Shown: piece by piece, positions 1-8,895 of the stretch
Layout: each line of letters opens with the position of its first letter
Position numbering within the stretch: position 1 is the stretch's first letter
Origin: Nitratidesulfovibrio sp. SRB-5
GTDB lineage: Bacteria; Desulfobacterota; Desulfovibrionia; Desulfovibrionales; Desulfovibrionaceae
Length of the DNA stretch: 64,000 bases
Assembly: GCF_019931275.1 (NCBI RefSeq)
Contig: NZ_JAIOTY010000002.1
Coordinates: forward strand, 1,452,631 to 1,516,630
Reading direction: 5' to 3'
Translations under genes and position numbers: made by a program
The notes under the pieces: model-generated
Seen by the model: only the letters and a program-made list of their open reading frames with translations
Database searches by the model: none
What the model was told of the DNA's origin: nothing

Positions 1-615
1 GTGGCAGAGGCCGTGGAGAGCATTACCGACGTGCAGCAGAAGTCCATCATCCTCAAGGCGGACATGGCCTCACTGGGCAAGCAGGCCGAGGGCATCGGCC
101 AGATCATGAATGTCATCAGCGACATTGCGGACCAGACCAACCTGCTGGCGCTCAATGCCGCCATTGAGGCGGCAAGAGCCGGCGATGCGGGCAGAGGGTT
201 TGCCGTTGTGGCCGATGAAGTGCGCAAATTGGCGGAAAAGACCATGGCCGCAACCAAGGAAGTCGGCGAGGCAATCGGCAGCATCCAGCAGGGCGCACGC
301 AAGAACCTCGAGAACGTGGAGCACTCGGTGGTCACCATTGAACAGGCCACGAACCTGGCCAATCAGTCCGGCGTGGCGCTCAAGGAGATTGTGGCCATGG
401 TTGAATCGGCTGCGGACCAGGTGCGGTCGATTGCTGCCGCCAGCGAGCAGCAGTCTGCCGCCAGTGATGAAATTACCAAGAGCATCGAAGACATCAATAT
501 CATCTCAGGCGAAACCGCCAGCGCCATGACCCAGTCGGCGCAGGCAGTTGGCGAGCTTGCAAGCCAGGCGCAAACCTTGCGCACTCTCATAGAGAAGATG
601 AAGAGCGGCGGATAG
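1..615 (+). CDS. Methyl-accepting chemotaxis protein, C-terminal part (5' end outside window)
   Basis: The reading frame is open from the first base, so this is the 3' end of a longer gene. The 204 visible residues are the cytoplasmic signalling hairpin of a chemoreceptor. The conserved tip ([14 protein letters not shown] followed by [16 protein letters not shown]) lies near residues 45-80 and is flanked by long heptad-rich helices. The tip binds CheW and CheA. The protein ends KMKSGG with no CheR/CheB-binding pentapeptide. Sensor and membrane parts are not visible, so the ligand cannot be inferred. A perfect hairpin starts 26 bases after the stop. The cheW/cheA pair near the other end of the window is a possible but unproven partner. 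Confidence 0.95.
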   Translation: MAEAVESITDVQQKSIILKADMASLGKQAEGIGQIMNVISDIADQTNLLALNAAIEAARAGDAGRGFAVVADEVRKLAEKTMAATKEVGEAIGSIQQGARKNLENVEHSVVTIEQATNLANQSGVALKEIVAMVESAADQVRSIAAASEQQSAASDEITKSIEDINIISGETASAMTQSAQAVGELASQAQTLRTLIEKMKSGG

Positions 616-640
616 GGACAGTTTTCGGCAGAAAGCAGAT

Positions 641-676
641 GGCCCCGCCCGGATGTAGTCCGGGCGGGGCCTTTGC
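641..676 (+). terminator. Rho-independent terminator after the chemoreceptor gene (possibly bidirectional)
   Basis: A perfect 13-bp stem (641-653 with 659-671) and 5-base loop are followed by TTTGCTT on the + strand. The convergent histidine kinase gene ends 6 bases beyond, so the hairpin may end both transcripts; the T-tract favours the + strand. Confidence 0.85.
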
Positions 677-3600
677 TTAATGTGTGGATGTATTGGTCGC
701 CCGCTTGAGCGGCAGCCGAATGGTGAAGAGTGCCCCTTGGCCAGGTGTGGACTCCACGCTCATCTTCCCCTGATGGGTGTTGGTGATGATGAAATAGGAT
801 ACCGAGAGGCCGAGGCCGGTGCCCTCGCCAACCTTCTTCGTGGTGTAGAAGGGCTCGAATACCCGGTTGAGTTGGTCGGCGGAAATGCCCGGGCCGTTGT
901 CCTCCACCTCGATGCGTGCCTCGTCGTTCTCTCTGGTGGTGCGCACGGTAATGGCGGGGTCCGGGGTGCCTGCCCCGGCCATGGCTTGGGCGGCGTTGCG
1001 CAGAAGGTTCAAAAGCACCTGTTCGATTTCGGACGATATACAGGGAACGGAAAGCAGTGTGTCCGAGAGTTCCAGGCGTACACTGATCCGGCGGAAGTCG
1101 TACATTTTTTTGAGATCGTAATCCTTTTCCGCCAGAGAGACAGCCCGCCTGACCAGTTCGGCCACGTCCTGGTCTTCGAGTCCCGCGTCATTGCGGCGGC
1201 TGAAGTTGAGCATGTGTCGCACGATGTCTGCGGCTCGTTGGCCTGCCTCGACAATGGCGTTGAGATAGCGGGAAATGTTGCGACGGCGCATGTATTCCTG
1301 AACCGTCTCAAGGTCGATATCCAGGGCGCCGGCATCTGCCGCGTTGGCTGAAAGTTTCGGGTCAAAGCGGCGTTGCACGCCCTGCACGGACTGGAAGATG
1401 ATGCCGAGGGGATTGTTGATTTCATGCGCCATGCCAGCCGCAAGGCCGCCGAGCGACATCATTTTTTCCGTTTCCACCATGGCTTTTTGCACAAGCTTTG
1501 CCTCGGTGATGTCTTGTACGATATTCAGGGAGCAGCGTTCGCCGTTTATCTCGATTTCCTGGCACGAATTCAGTGCGTTGCGAATGGTTCCATCTTTTCT
1601 GCGCAGCATGAATTCGTAATCTGCAACCGTACCGTGCTGTTGAAGTTTTTCGAGAAAATCCTTTCTGCTTTCGGGGTCTTGCCAAAGGCCAAGGTTGTCG
1701 CCGTTGCTGCCCACAGCTTCGGCTCGCGAGTATCCGGTGAGGGGTTCAAAGGCGTCGTTTACATCCAGAATGATGCTGTCGCTCAATCGTGCTATGGATA
1801 TGCTGTACGGTGCCAGATTGAATATCTTCGAAAATTTTTCCTCCGAGAGGCGAAGATCGTTTTCCGCCTTCTTGCGCTCGGAAATGTCCCGGGTGAATGC
1901 CAGAAGGTAGCTGTTATCCCCGAGGCGCATGGGGGCCAGTGACGTCTCCACCTGAACGATATCGCCGCCAACCCTTCGGCACAGCCACTCGAAGCGCAAC
2001 AGCTTTCCGTTGGCAGCTTCGGCAAGCGTGGCCATCATCATGCTTGTCGTGCCCTCTCCGTTTGCCTGCACAGGCGGGGAGAAATCGGCAGGTGTCCGAC
2101 CGATAATCTCTTCGCGCGGGCAACCCGTGAGGACAGTGGCGCCGGGATTGCAGTCGACGATGGTGGGGCCGTCCATGACGAGGATGGTGTCCTGAGCGGA
2201 CTCGAAGAGGGTGCGATATCTTTCCTCGCTGGCGGCAAGCGCCGCCTCTGCCTGTTTGCGGGTGCTGACGTTCTGGATGATGCCAAGCATCTGGAATGGC
2301 CGACCATCCCTGTCGAGCTGGAAAAAACCGCAGTCATGCACGTAGATATAGTGCCCGTCCTTGTGGCGCAGGCGGTATTCCATGTCGAATTTTTCGCCGC
2401 GCGCGCACGCCTCGTCCAGTTTCCGCAAGACGCGCGGCGCCTCTTCCGGCGCCAGCAGGGCAGCCCAAGCTTGCAGGGGGCCGTCCACCTCCTGCAACTC
2501 GAACCCCAGAACTTCCCGCATGGCCCCGGCCCATTGGATCGTGCCCGCCCGCAGGTCGTAATCGTAAAATATGTGCTGCGCCGCAGTGATGACGGTCTCG
2601 AATCGTTGTGTCCAGAATTGGAGCTCGCGCTCATGCTTCTTGCGTTCGCTAAGATTCTCCACCGCGCCATGGACACGAGTCGGACGGCCTTCGGCGTCGA
2701 ATTGGAGAGAGGCGCGGATCACGGCAGGCACCAGTTCGCCATCCTTTCGGCGGAGGAGCAGTTCCCTGCTAACTCCCGATGGCGAGACCAACAGTTGCTG
2801 AAGTACCTGGTCGCGTTGCCGAGGATCGGCGTACAGCGAATGGGGGGGGGCTGCGAGGAACTCTTCCCGGCTTTCGTAGCCGAGCATTCGCACCAGTTCC
2901 GGATTGACCTCTTCAATCCTGCCGGAGAACGTGGAGAGGAAAAGCCCGAGAGGCGCGTTGTTGAATATGGCACTCAGCCTTTTCTCACTCTCCATCAAGG
3001 CCCGTGTAGCGTTTTTTTGTTCGGTGATGTCCACGGTCATGCTGAGCAGGCTCGGTTCACCACTGTAGATGATCGGGAGTGTGGAGTAGTGGACGTGAGC
3101 AGGGCTTCCGTCACGTCGTCGGACGGTAGCCTCCTGTCCACTCACTCCGCCTTGCGCTGCAACGCGATGCCGCATGGTGCGGGCCTCATCGGGGGACATG
3201 TCCAGGACGGCGGCTATGTCGAAACGGGGGAGTTCATCCCGGCTGATCCCCGAACTTTCGAGAAAGGCACGGTTGGCTTCCAGGCACGTCCCATCGGAGA
3301 TACGCTGGACGAGCATGGAATATGGGGCATTGTCGAAGAGCGAGCGGAACATGGCTTCGCTTTCCGTGATCCGTTCCCGTGCCTGCACAAGCTCGGTAAC
3401 ATCAAGCAGGATCCCTGCCAGTCCGTTTGGCTCTCCTTGGGAATCGGTCAGTGGGCTGGTCAGCAGTTGGAATGTTCCGCCAGAAAAAGGAACATGCGCC
3501 TGAAGCGTTTGTCCTTGCATGCCCAACTCGAAAAGCTGCTGCAAGTCCGCTCGGTCCGGATGCAGATCCCCGAATTTCATCCCCACGCTTCCCCCAGCCG

Positions 3601-3943
3601 GGCGCTTGATGAGGTTGAGCCCCATGCCTTCGGACAACGCCACCGTGCCGTCACGGTCGAGTATGAAAAAGATGGTATTGGTGTGGTCCAGTATGGTGCG
3701 CAGTCCTGCGTTGCGCTTGGCCAGATCATGTCGCAGTTCAAGGCTGCTCCGAAGCTCGTCGGACATTGCCGCAAGTCGCTTCTTGTAGTGTCTTCTCAAT
3801 GCAAATAGCGCGATGATTGCGGCCAGGGCCATACACCCGCTGGCAAGCGCGATGCCCAGCGGAAACATGTTGGCCTGAAACCATTCTTGAGCCGGGAGCG
3901 GATACTGGCCCCAGATGGTGGCAATCTGTGCGGGTGTCGCCAT
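677..3943 (-). CDS. Multi-PAS sensor histidine kinase
   Basis: A 1088-residue kinase. An N-terminal membrane helix (about residues 20-48, ending in RRHYKK) is followed by six PAS/PAC-like modules spanning roughly 60-180, 195-310, 315-435, 440-560, 565-690 and 695-810. The HisKA box MAHEINNPLG has the phosphoacceptor His near 836, and the HATPase domain shows the N box (LLNLLRNAAQAM), G1 (DNGPGI) and G2 (GTGLGL). There is no receiver domain and no response regulator gene next to it, so the partner is elsewhere. The ATG at 3943 is chosen because GGAG lies 5 bases upstream; an in-frame ATG at 4045 has no comparable site. Several PAS modules in series usually mean integration of redox or small-ligand cues, but no haem or flavin motif is evident. 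Confidence 0.92.
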   Translation of the reverse strand: MATPAQIATIWGQYPLPAQEWFQANMFPLGIALASGCMALAAIIALFALRRHYKKRLAAMSDELRSSLELRHDLAKRNAGLRTILDHTNTIFFILDRDGTVALSEGMGLNLIKRPAGGSVGMKFGDLHPDRADLQQLFELGMQGQTLQAHVPFSGGTFQLLTSPLTDSQGEPNGLAGILLDVTELVQARERITESEAMFRSLFDNAPYSMLVQRISDGTCLEANRAFLESSGISRDELPRFDIAAVLDMSPDEARTMRHRVAAQGGVSGQEATVRRRDGSPAHVHYSTLPIIYSGEPSLLSMTVDITEQKNATRALMESEKRLSAIFNNAPLGLFLSTFSGRIEEVNPELVRMLGYESREEFLAAPPHSLYADPRQRDQVLQQLLVSPSGVSRELLLRRKDGELVPAVIRASLQFDAEGRPTRVHGAVENLSERKKHERELQFWTQRFETVITAAQHIFYDYDLRAGTIQWAGAMREVLGFELQEVDGPLQAWAALLAPEEAPRVLRKLDEACARGEKFDMEYRLRHKDGHYIYVHDCGFFQLDRDGRPFQMLGIIQNVSTRKQAEAALAASEERYRTLFESAQDTILVMDGPTIVDCNPGATVLTGCPREEIIGRTPADFSPPVQANGEGTTSMMMATLAEAANGKLLRFEWLCRRVGGDIVQVETSLAPMRLGDNSYLLAFTRDISERKKAENDLRLSEEKFSKIFNLAPYSISIARLSDSIILDVNDAFEPLTGYSRAEAVGSNGDNLGLWQDPESRKDFLEKLQQHGTVADYEFMLRRKDGTIRNALNSCQEIEINGERCSLNIVQDITEAKLVQKAMVETEKMMSLGGLAAGMAHEINNPLGIIFQSVQGVQRRFDPKLSANAADAGALDIDLETVQEYMRRRNISRYLNAIVEAGQRAADIVRHMLNFSRRNDAGLEDQDVAELVRRAVSLAEKDYDLKKMYDFRRISVRLELSDTLLSVPCISSEIEQVLLNLLRNAAQAMAGAGTPDPAITVRTTRENDEARIEVEDNGPGISADQLNRVFEPFYTTKKVGEGTGLGLSVSYFIITNTHQGKMSVESTPGQGALFTIRLPLKRATNTSTH

Positions 3944-4423
3944 GAATGCTCCGATTTGATGCTGTAGCGAGCAGGGATGGGGGTTAAGGCATCTTGAATG
4001 GAATCCGGTCATTCCGGAACGTGCCATGAAAATTCTGGGCACCATGGGTCTGGCGATCGGTTTCGATTGTCAGCGTTGGTGATTGCAACGCTTTTTGCGC
4101 GAATTAAGGCTGGTTGCAAGGCGCTGATACCAGTCTGGGGGGATCATCCTACCCCTCAAGGTGGGGCCCGCCATCGTCAGAGGCATGCCGGTGAGAGTTG
4201 CCACCCCGCAGACAGTTTTCTGGGGCGGCATCGCCGTTTTGTCCGCATTTTCCGGTACGGCTGGTGTTTCATCCCGCACGGGACAGCTTGGGCATTTCGC
4301 GTTCGTACCGCCGTCTGTCTTGTTCATGGCGATGCTGAATTCAAATGGCAGGCAGAAAACACTTTGAATATTAGCAAGATAATTTTCCGGGTGGCGTTTT
4401 GCGCGGTTTGCCGCAAGGCTTTT

Positions 4424-4471
4424 GGGCCCGTAACCAGAAGGTCGTCGGTTCAAATCCGGCCACCGCATCCA
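4424..4471 (+). pseudogene. 3' remnant of an initiator-type tRNA (tRNA-fMet-like)
   Basis: The 48 bases run from the anticodon-loop region through variable loop, T-arm (GTCGG-TTCAAAT-CCGGC), acceptor 3' strand and an encoded CCA. Against the E. coli initiator tRNA as I remember it there are about five mismatches; the anticodon CAT is replaced by CGT. No matching 5' half exists: the expected acceptor partner TGCGGTG and a D-arm are absent upstream. It cannot fold as a full tRNA. The likeliest origin is an attachment-site copy left by an integrative element using a tRNA 3' end, or simple decay. No integrase gene is nearby. Confidence 0.6.
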
Positions 4472-4472
4472 G

Positions 4473-4514
4473 AATACCAAAACCCACAGGTTTGCGCCTG
4501 TGGGTTTTGGTATT
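4473..4514. terminator. Strong bidirectional hairpin terminator
   Basis: An 18-bp perfect stem (4473-4490 with 4497-4514) encloses a 6-base loop. It follows the tRNA remnant directly and lies 31 bases beyond the stop of the HD-domain gene on the minus strand, so it probably ends the ABC-importer operon. T-rich stretches are inside the stem rather than after it. Confidence 0.7.
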
Positions 4515-4545
4515 TACGGCGGGTTTGGAAGCAAGGCGCCGATTT

Positions 4546-5415
4546 CTACATTTCCTTCTCAACCCTTTCCAGCAACCGCGCCATGGTCAGTTCCCTGCCC
4601 ATGTCCAGCAACAGCCCGTCGATGTGCTCGAAGCTGAAGCGCGAGCCAAGGTACAGGTGCATGTACGCGGCGGGCACACCGCAGTGCGGGGCCATGGCCT
4701 CGGCCAGTTCGCGGGTGCGCTGTTGGGCGCGTCCGCTCCAGGGCCAGTCGGAATCGGCCAGAAAGCCGATGGCGTGTTCCGCCCGTACGTGCTCTGGCCG
4801 CATGGTCAGGCCGGTCAGGCCGATGTCCAGATAGTGGTTGACCACGGCCAGCGGCTTCACCCCTTCGGCCAGGCTCACGTCATCCAGTCCGTGCATGGCG
4901 GCGGTGGCCAGGATTATCTCTTCGTCCGCCCCGCGCGCGGTCAGTTCGCGCAGCACCCATGAGTGGTGGTCTTCGTTGCGGGCAATGAACGGATCCTCGG
5001 ACTTGTGCAGGGCGTAGTCTGCATCAAAGGCATACACGAAGCGTTTCAGGCAGTCGTGCAGCAGGATGGCGGCATATAGCAGGTCCCGGTCCAGCGGCAG
5101 GCCTCGCGCCTCGTGGGCGTCGCCCAGGGCGCGGGCGTTGCGCAGGTCTTGCAGCACATGCAGGGCCAGCCCGCCGATGTGCCCGTGGTGCGCGCCGGAT
5201 CCTGGCGAGGCGGCAAAGCTCCATGCCGGGTGGCGGCGGTGGGCATAGGGCGTCAGCGGCTCGTCCAGTTCCATGAATTCTTCCACCAGACCGCGCCATA
5301 CCGGGTTGGTCACGGCGGGGACGAATTCCCGGCGGATGGCGGCCAGTGCGGGTTCACCCTGAAAGCGCGCCAGTCTGGACAGTTCGTGCGGGGGAAGGAT
5401 GTCGAGTTGCGGCAT
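4546..5415 (-). CDS. HD-domain phosphohydrolase-like protein
   Basis: A 289-residue soluble protein with HD-superfamily features: HHGHIGGLALHVLQDL near residues 96-111 and LLHDCLKRF about 50 residues later, followed by further His residues (EDHHSW, AMHGLDD) that could complete a metal site. HD proteins hydrolyse phosphoester bonds of nucleotides or related compounds; the substrate cannot be read from sequence. It is the last gene of the ABC-importer operon, 72 bases after the second permease gene, hinting that it acts on an imported phosphorylated compound. That link is inference. Confidence 0.7.
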   Translation of the reverse strand: MPQLDILPPHELSRLARFQGEPALAAIRREFVPAVTNPVWRGLVEEFMELDEPLTPYAHRRHPAWSFAASPGSGAHHGHIGGLALHVLQDLRNARALGDAHEARGLPLDRDLLYAAILLHDCLKRFVYAFDADYALHKSEDPFIARNEDHHSWVLRELTARGADEEIILATAAMHGLDDVSLAEGVKPLAVVNHYLDIGLTGLTMRPEHVRAEHAIGFLADSDWPWSGRAQQRTRELAEAMAPHCGVPAAYMHLYLGSRFSFEHIDGLLLDMGRELTMARLLERVEKEM

Positions 5416-5487
5416 GGCTGTTTCCTGATCTGCTGCTGTCGTGCCCGCGTGGGCGGACTCGCTTCGTCCGGTCCTGTCTTCTCGCCC

Positions 5488-6321
5488 CTACTTGATGCCC
5501 GCCCGCATGAACGACTGCACGAACTGCCGCTGGAACAGCAGAAAGCCGATCAGCAGCGGGCCGGAGGTCATCAGCGTGGCCGCCGTGATGATCGACCAGT
5601 CCACCCCCTGTTCGGTGGACGAGAACACCTGCAAGCCAACGGTAAGCGGGCGCGAATTGGTGGTGTTGGTGACGATGAGCGGCCACAGGAAGTTGTTCCA
5701 GTGGTAGCTGACCGAAACTAGGGCGTAGGCCAGGTACACCGGCTTGCCCAGCGGCACGTAGACCTTCCAGAGTATTTGCAGGGTGCTGGCGCCTTCCACG
5801 GCGGCGGCCTCGTCCAGTTCCTTCGGTATGCTTTTGAAGGTCTGGCGCAGCAGAAAAATGCCGAAGGCCGACGCCATGTACGGCAGGCCGATGGCCAGCG
5901 TGGAATCCAGCACGCCGATGGCCGACATGGTGCGGTAGTTTTCCACCACCAGCACGTCGGGCATGATCATCAGTTGCATCAGCACCAGCGCGAACAATAT
6001 GCCCTTGCCGGGAAAGTCGTACTTGGCGAAGGCGTAGGCCGCCAGCGTGCACAGCACCAGTTGTCCGGCCAGCACCATGGTCACCAGCAGCACGGTGTTG
6101 ACCAGGTAGCGGGCAAAGGGGGCCGCGTCCCACGCCGCGCGAAAGTTATCCAGCGTCAACGGCGCGGCGAGCGTGAACCGGGTGGAAAATTCCGAGGGGT
6201 GAAAGGCCGTCCATACGGCGTACAGCAGCGGCAGCGCCCACAGCACGGCCAGTGTCCAGGCGGCGGCGGTGTCCAGCACGCGGGCAAGGCCCCGGCTGTC
6301 GTAAATGTTGGTCTGGCTCAT
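5488..6321 (-). CDS. ABC transporter permease, CUT1/UgpE-MalG type
   Basis: A 277-residue inner-membrane protein with about six hydrophobic segments. The cytoplasmic EAA loop, which docks on the ATPase, is visible as ELDEAAAVEGASTLQILWKV. Size and motif match the UgpE/MalG class of importers for sugars and glycerol phosphates. Its ATG at 6321 overlaps the stop of the upstream permease by four bases (ATGA), so the two subunits are translationally coupled. It would form the membrane channel with the 6318-7211 product. Confidence 0.9.
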   Translation of the reverse strand: MSQTNIYDSRGLARVLDTAAAWTLAVLWALPLLYAVWTAFHPSEFSTRFTLAAPLTLDNFRAAWDAAPFARYLVNTVLLVTMVLAGQLVLCTLAAYAFAKYDFPGKGILFALVLMQLMIMPDVLVVENYRTMSAIGVLDSTLAIGLPYMASAFGIFLLRQTFKSIPKELDEAAAVEGASTLQILWKVYVPLGKPVYLAYALVSVSYHWNNFLWPLIVTNTTNSRPLTVGLQVFSSTEQGVDWSIITAATLMTSGPLLIGFLLFQRQFVQSFMRAGIK

Positions 6322-7211
6322 CTGTAGTGCACCTTGCGATCGAGAAAGCCGAACTGGCCGATGGAGGCCAGCGCCAGAAAGCCCAGCAGCACCATGGTCA
6401 GCGCCGCGCCGTAGCCGGTATCCCAGTATTTGAAGCTGACTTCGTAGATGTAGTAGAGCAGCAGCGAGCTGGCGTTGTTGGGGCCGCCCTGGGTAAGCAC
6501 GAACAGGTGGTCCACCATGCGGAAGGCGTTGATGGTGGCGTTCACCAGCACGAACAGGGTGGTGGGCATCAGCAGCGGTATGACCACCCGGCGGTAGTAG
6601 TATAGGCGTGACGCCCCCTCCAGCATGGCCGCCTCGCCCAGTGAAGGCGGTATCTGCTGCAATGCCGCAAGATAGAAGATCATGAAGAAGCCCGCATCCT
6701 TCCACACCGCAACGGCGATGACGCACGGCAGCGCCGTGGATTCGCTGCCCAGCCAGTTCACCCCGGCAAGGCCCAGCGCCCCGCGAATCTGCTCCAGCAG
6801 GCCGTATTCCGGCGTGTAGAAGAACAGCCAGATGTTGGCCACCGCGATCATGGGCAGCACCGTGGGCACGAAGTAGCACAGCCGCAGCACCGACTGCCCG
6901 GCCAGCCCCGCGTTGACCAGAAAGGCCATGGTCATGGCCAGCCCGATGGACAGCGGAATGGTGCCGCTGGCGAACAGCAGGTTGTTCACCAGCGCCTTGC
7001 GGAACACCTCGTCCTCCAGCAGGTACTGGTAGTGCTCCAGCCCCACGAACTGCGCGGGCGCGCCGCCCCGTCCATCCAGAAAGAAGCTGTGGATGAAGGT
7101 GTTCACCGCCGGGTAGTGGGTGAACGCGGCGATGAACGCCAGGGCGGGCAGCAGCAGGAGCCAGGCGTGGATGGTGCGCATGGTGGCGTGGCTGCGGAAG
7201 GCTGGGGGCAC
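6318..7211 (-). CDS. ABC transporter permease, CUT1/UgpA-MalF type
   Basis: A 297-residue permease with about six membrane helices and the EAA loop SLGEAAMLEGASRLYYYRRV. I place the start at GTG 7211 because GGAGGT sits 5 bases upstream; the ATG at 7181 has no such site. The open frame extends further upstream, but only through a tandem-repeat array (7223-7307), which is not credible coding sequence. It follows the binding-protein gene after a 291-base gap. The usual partner is the UgpE/MalG-like gene that overlaps its end. Confidence 0.88.
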   Translation of the reverse strand: MPPAFRSHATMRTIHAWLLLLPALAFIAAFTHYPAVNTFIHSFFLDGRGGAPAQFVGLEHYQYLLEDEVFRKALVNNLLFASGTIPLSIGLAMTMAFLVNAGLAGQSVLRLCYFVPTVLPMIAVANIWLFFYTPEYGLLEQIRGALGLAGVNWLGSESTALPCVIAVAVWKDAGFFMIFYLAALQQIPPSLGEAAMLEGASRLYYYRRVVIPLLMPTTLFVLVNATINAFRMVDHLFVLTQGGPNNASSLLLYYIYEVSFKYWDTGYGAALTMVLLGFLALASIGQFGFLDRKVHYR

Positions 7212-7222
7212 GGGAGACCTCC

Positions 7223-7307
7223 GGATGAACTGTGGCGGCGGATGAACTGTGACGGTGGATGAACTGTGACGGTGGATGAACTGTGGCGGCGGATGAACAG
7301 TGCCGGC
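7223..7307. repeat. Five tandem copies of a 17-bp repeat
   Basis: Five head-to-tail 17-bp units (consensus ggatgaactgtggcggc; units 2 and 3 read gtgacggt at the end, unit 5 has a central change). The array starts just upstream of the Shine-Dalgarno of the first permease gene, inside the leader between the binding-protein and permease cistrons. Confidence 0.9.
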
Positions 7308-7502
7308 TGACGGGCTGCGGCGGCTGACGGGCGGTGAACGGCGGTGACGCATGCCGCCCATGCCGCATGCCGCCGGTGCTCCATGCGGTATCCCCAGCCG
7401 GGGCGGAGCACATGGCCCCGCCCCGACCGGGCATTCATTCGTCAATGGGCAACGCAGCCTTTCAATCGCCCGGCCAGACGGCCAGGCCGCAAACGCGCGA
7501 TC

Positions 7503-8798
7503 CTACTTGCCGTAACGGCGCAGGATGCGTTCCGCTTCCTTCTGGGCGTCCTTCAGGGCGTCGGCGGGCTTCTTGGAGCCGGTCACGGCGGCCTGGATGG
7601 CGTCGTCCAGCGCCTTGGTCACGCGCTGGTTGTCATGGGTGGACAGTTCGGGCACGGCGTGGGCCAGTTGGTCGCGGGCCACGGCGGCCACGGGGAACTT
7701 GGCCACGTAGTCCTTCATGGCCGGGGTTTCCCACGCGTCGGGGCGCACGGCCACGTAGCCGGTATCGATGCCCCACTGGGCGGCGCGTTCCGCGCTGGTC
7801 ATCCACTGCACGAAGTCGACCGCAGCCTTGCGCTCTGCGGGGGTGGCCTTCTTGAAGATGTAGAAGTTGCCGCCGCCCGTGGGCGAGCCGGGGCGGGCGC
7901 TGGCGGGCAGCATGCCCACGCCGAAGGGGAAGGGCGCGTTGGTGCGCACGTTGGTCAGGTTGCCGGTGGTGGTCCACATGATGGCGGACTTGCGCTCGAA
8001 GAAATCGCGCGGGGTGGTGGCCCAGTCGATGGTGCCCTTGGGCGACACCTCGTGCTTGTAGGCCAGATCCACCAGGAATTGCAGGGCCTCGATGGCCTTG
8101 GGGTTGTCGAAGTCGGTCTTGGTGCCTTCGGCGTTCATCAGTTCCACGCCGTTCTGGATGGCCAGGGCCTGGAACATCCAGTAGGCGTACCCGGTGGAGG
8201 GAATGGCCACGCCCCACTGGGTGACCTTGCCGGAGGCATCGCGCACGGTCAGCTTCTTGCCCATTTCCACCAGTTCGTTCCAGTTGGCGGGCCCCTTTTC
8301 GGGATCAAGCCCGGCGGCCTTGAAGGCCTCCTTGTTCCAGTACATCACGATGGTGGAACGCTGGAACGGAATGCCCCAGGTCTTGCCGCCGGTCTGGCTG
8401 TTGCGCATGAAACCGGGGAAGAACGCCTTGGTGAAGCCCATTTCCTCCGGCTTCAGGATGTCGTCGTAGGCCACCACCGCGTCTTCGTCGATGAGGGTGT
8501 ACATGTCGGTGGACAGCAGCACCGCCACGTGCGGCGGCTCGCCCCCGCGCAGGGCGGTAAGGGCCTTGGTGAGGGTTTCGCGGTAGATGCCCGCGTACAC
8601 CGGAGTGACCTTGATGTCCGGGTGTTCCTTCATGAACTGCTCGGTCATGCCCTCCACGATCTTGGTGATGGGGCCGCCGACGGAAACCGGGAAGTAGAAG
8701 GTAAGGTTCACCTTTTCCGCCAGTGCGGTGCCCGCCAGCAGGGTCAGCGACAGCAGGGCAGCCGCCGCCAGGGTGCACGCTTTTCTGAAGCCGGTCAT
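7503..8798 (-). CDS. ABC transporter extracellular solute-binding protein (UgpB-like)
   Basis: A 431-residue periplasmic protein with a classical signal peptide (basic MTGFRKA, hydrophobic core, cleavage probably after GTALA near residue 27). The mature part resembles family-1 binding proteins of CUT1 importers such as UgpB and MalE, with GGEPPHVAVLL and a C-terminal VDFVQWMTS region. AGGAGG lies 8 bases before the ATG. It captures the ligand for the two downstream permeases. The ligand is uncertain: glycerol-3-phosphate, a glycerophosphodiester or an oligosaccharide are all possible. Confidence 0.9.
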   Translation of the reverse strand: MTGFRKACTLAAAALLSLTLLAGTALAEKVNLTFYFPVSVGGPITKIVEGMTEQFMKEHPDIKVTPVYAGIYRETLTKALTALRGGEPPHVAVLLSTDMYTLIDEDAVVAYDDILKPEEMGFTKAFFPGFMRNSQTGGKTWGIPFQRSTIVMYWNKEAFKAAGLDPEKGPANWNELVEMGKKLTVRDASGKVTQWGVAIPSTGYAYWMFQALAIQNGVELMNAEGTKTDFDNPKAIEALQFLVDLAYKHEVSPKGTIDWATTPRDFFERKSAIMWTTTGNLTNVRTNAPFPFGVGMLPASARPGSPTGGGNFYIFKKATPAERKAAVDFVQWMTSAERAAQWGIDTGYVAVRPDAWETPAMKDYVAKFPVAAVARDQLAHAVPELSTHDNQRVTKALDDAIQAAVTGSKKPADALKDAQKEAERILRRYGK

Positions 8799-8895
8799 TG
8801 TGTGATGCCTCCTGCGTTGTTGCGTTGGGATGTGGGGCGTAAACCGCCGAAATCACCAATACGGGGCGAATGTGTCCGTTGTGTCGCGGGGGGTG

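Larger units (their letters stand above)
3944..4545. other. Intergenic region between the kinase and ABC operon
   Basis: No convincing gene. A minus-strand frame (4070-4327, 85 residues with CPSC near its start) lacks a ribosome-binding site, and its upstream extension is an antisense reading of the tRNA remnant. The region holds that tRNA remnant (4424-4471) and a strong hairpin (4473-4514), and may be scar from a lost integrated element. Confidence 0.5.

Noticed and set aside
4395-4471. Complete functional tRNA gene
   Set aside because: The 5' acceptor strand and D-arm are missing and the anticodon stem is imperfect.
4070-4480. Minus-strand protein of 136 codons (or 85 from an internal ATG)
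   Set aside because: Its first part (DLNRRPSGYG) is the antisense reading of the tRNA remnant; the internal start has no ribosome-binding site and no family is recognised.
7399-7425. Terminator between binding protein and permease genes
   Set aside because: An 8-bp GC hairpin is present but has an 11-base loop and no T-tract on the minus strand; at most a stability element.
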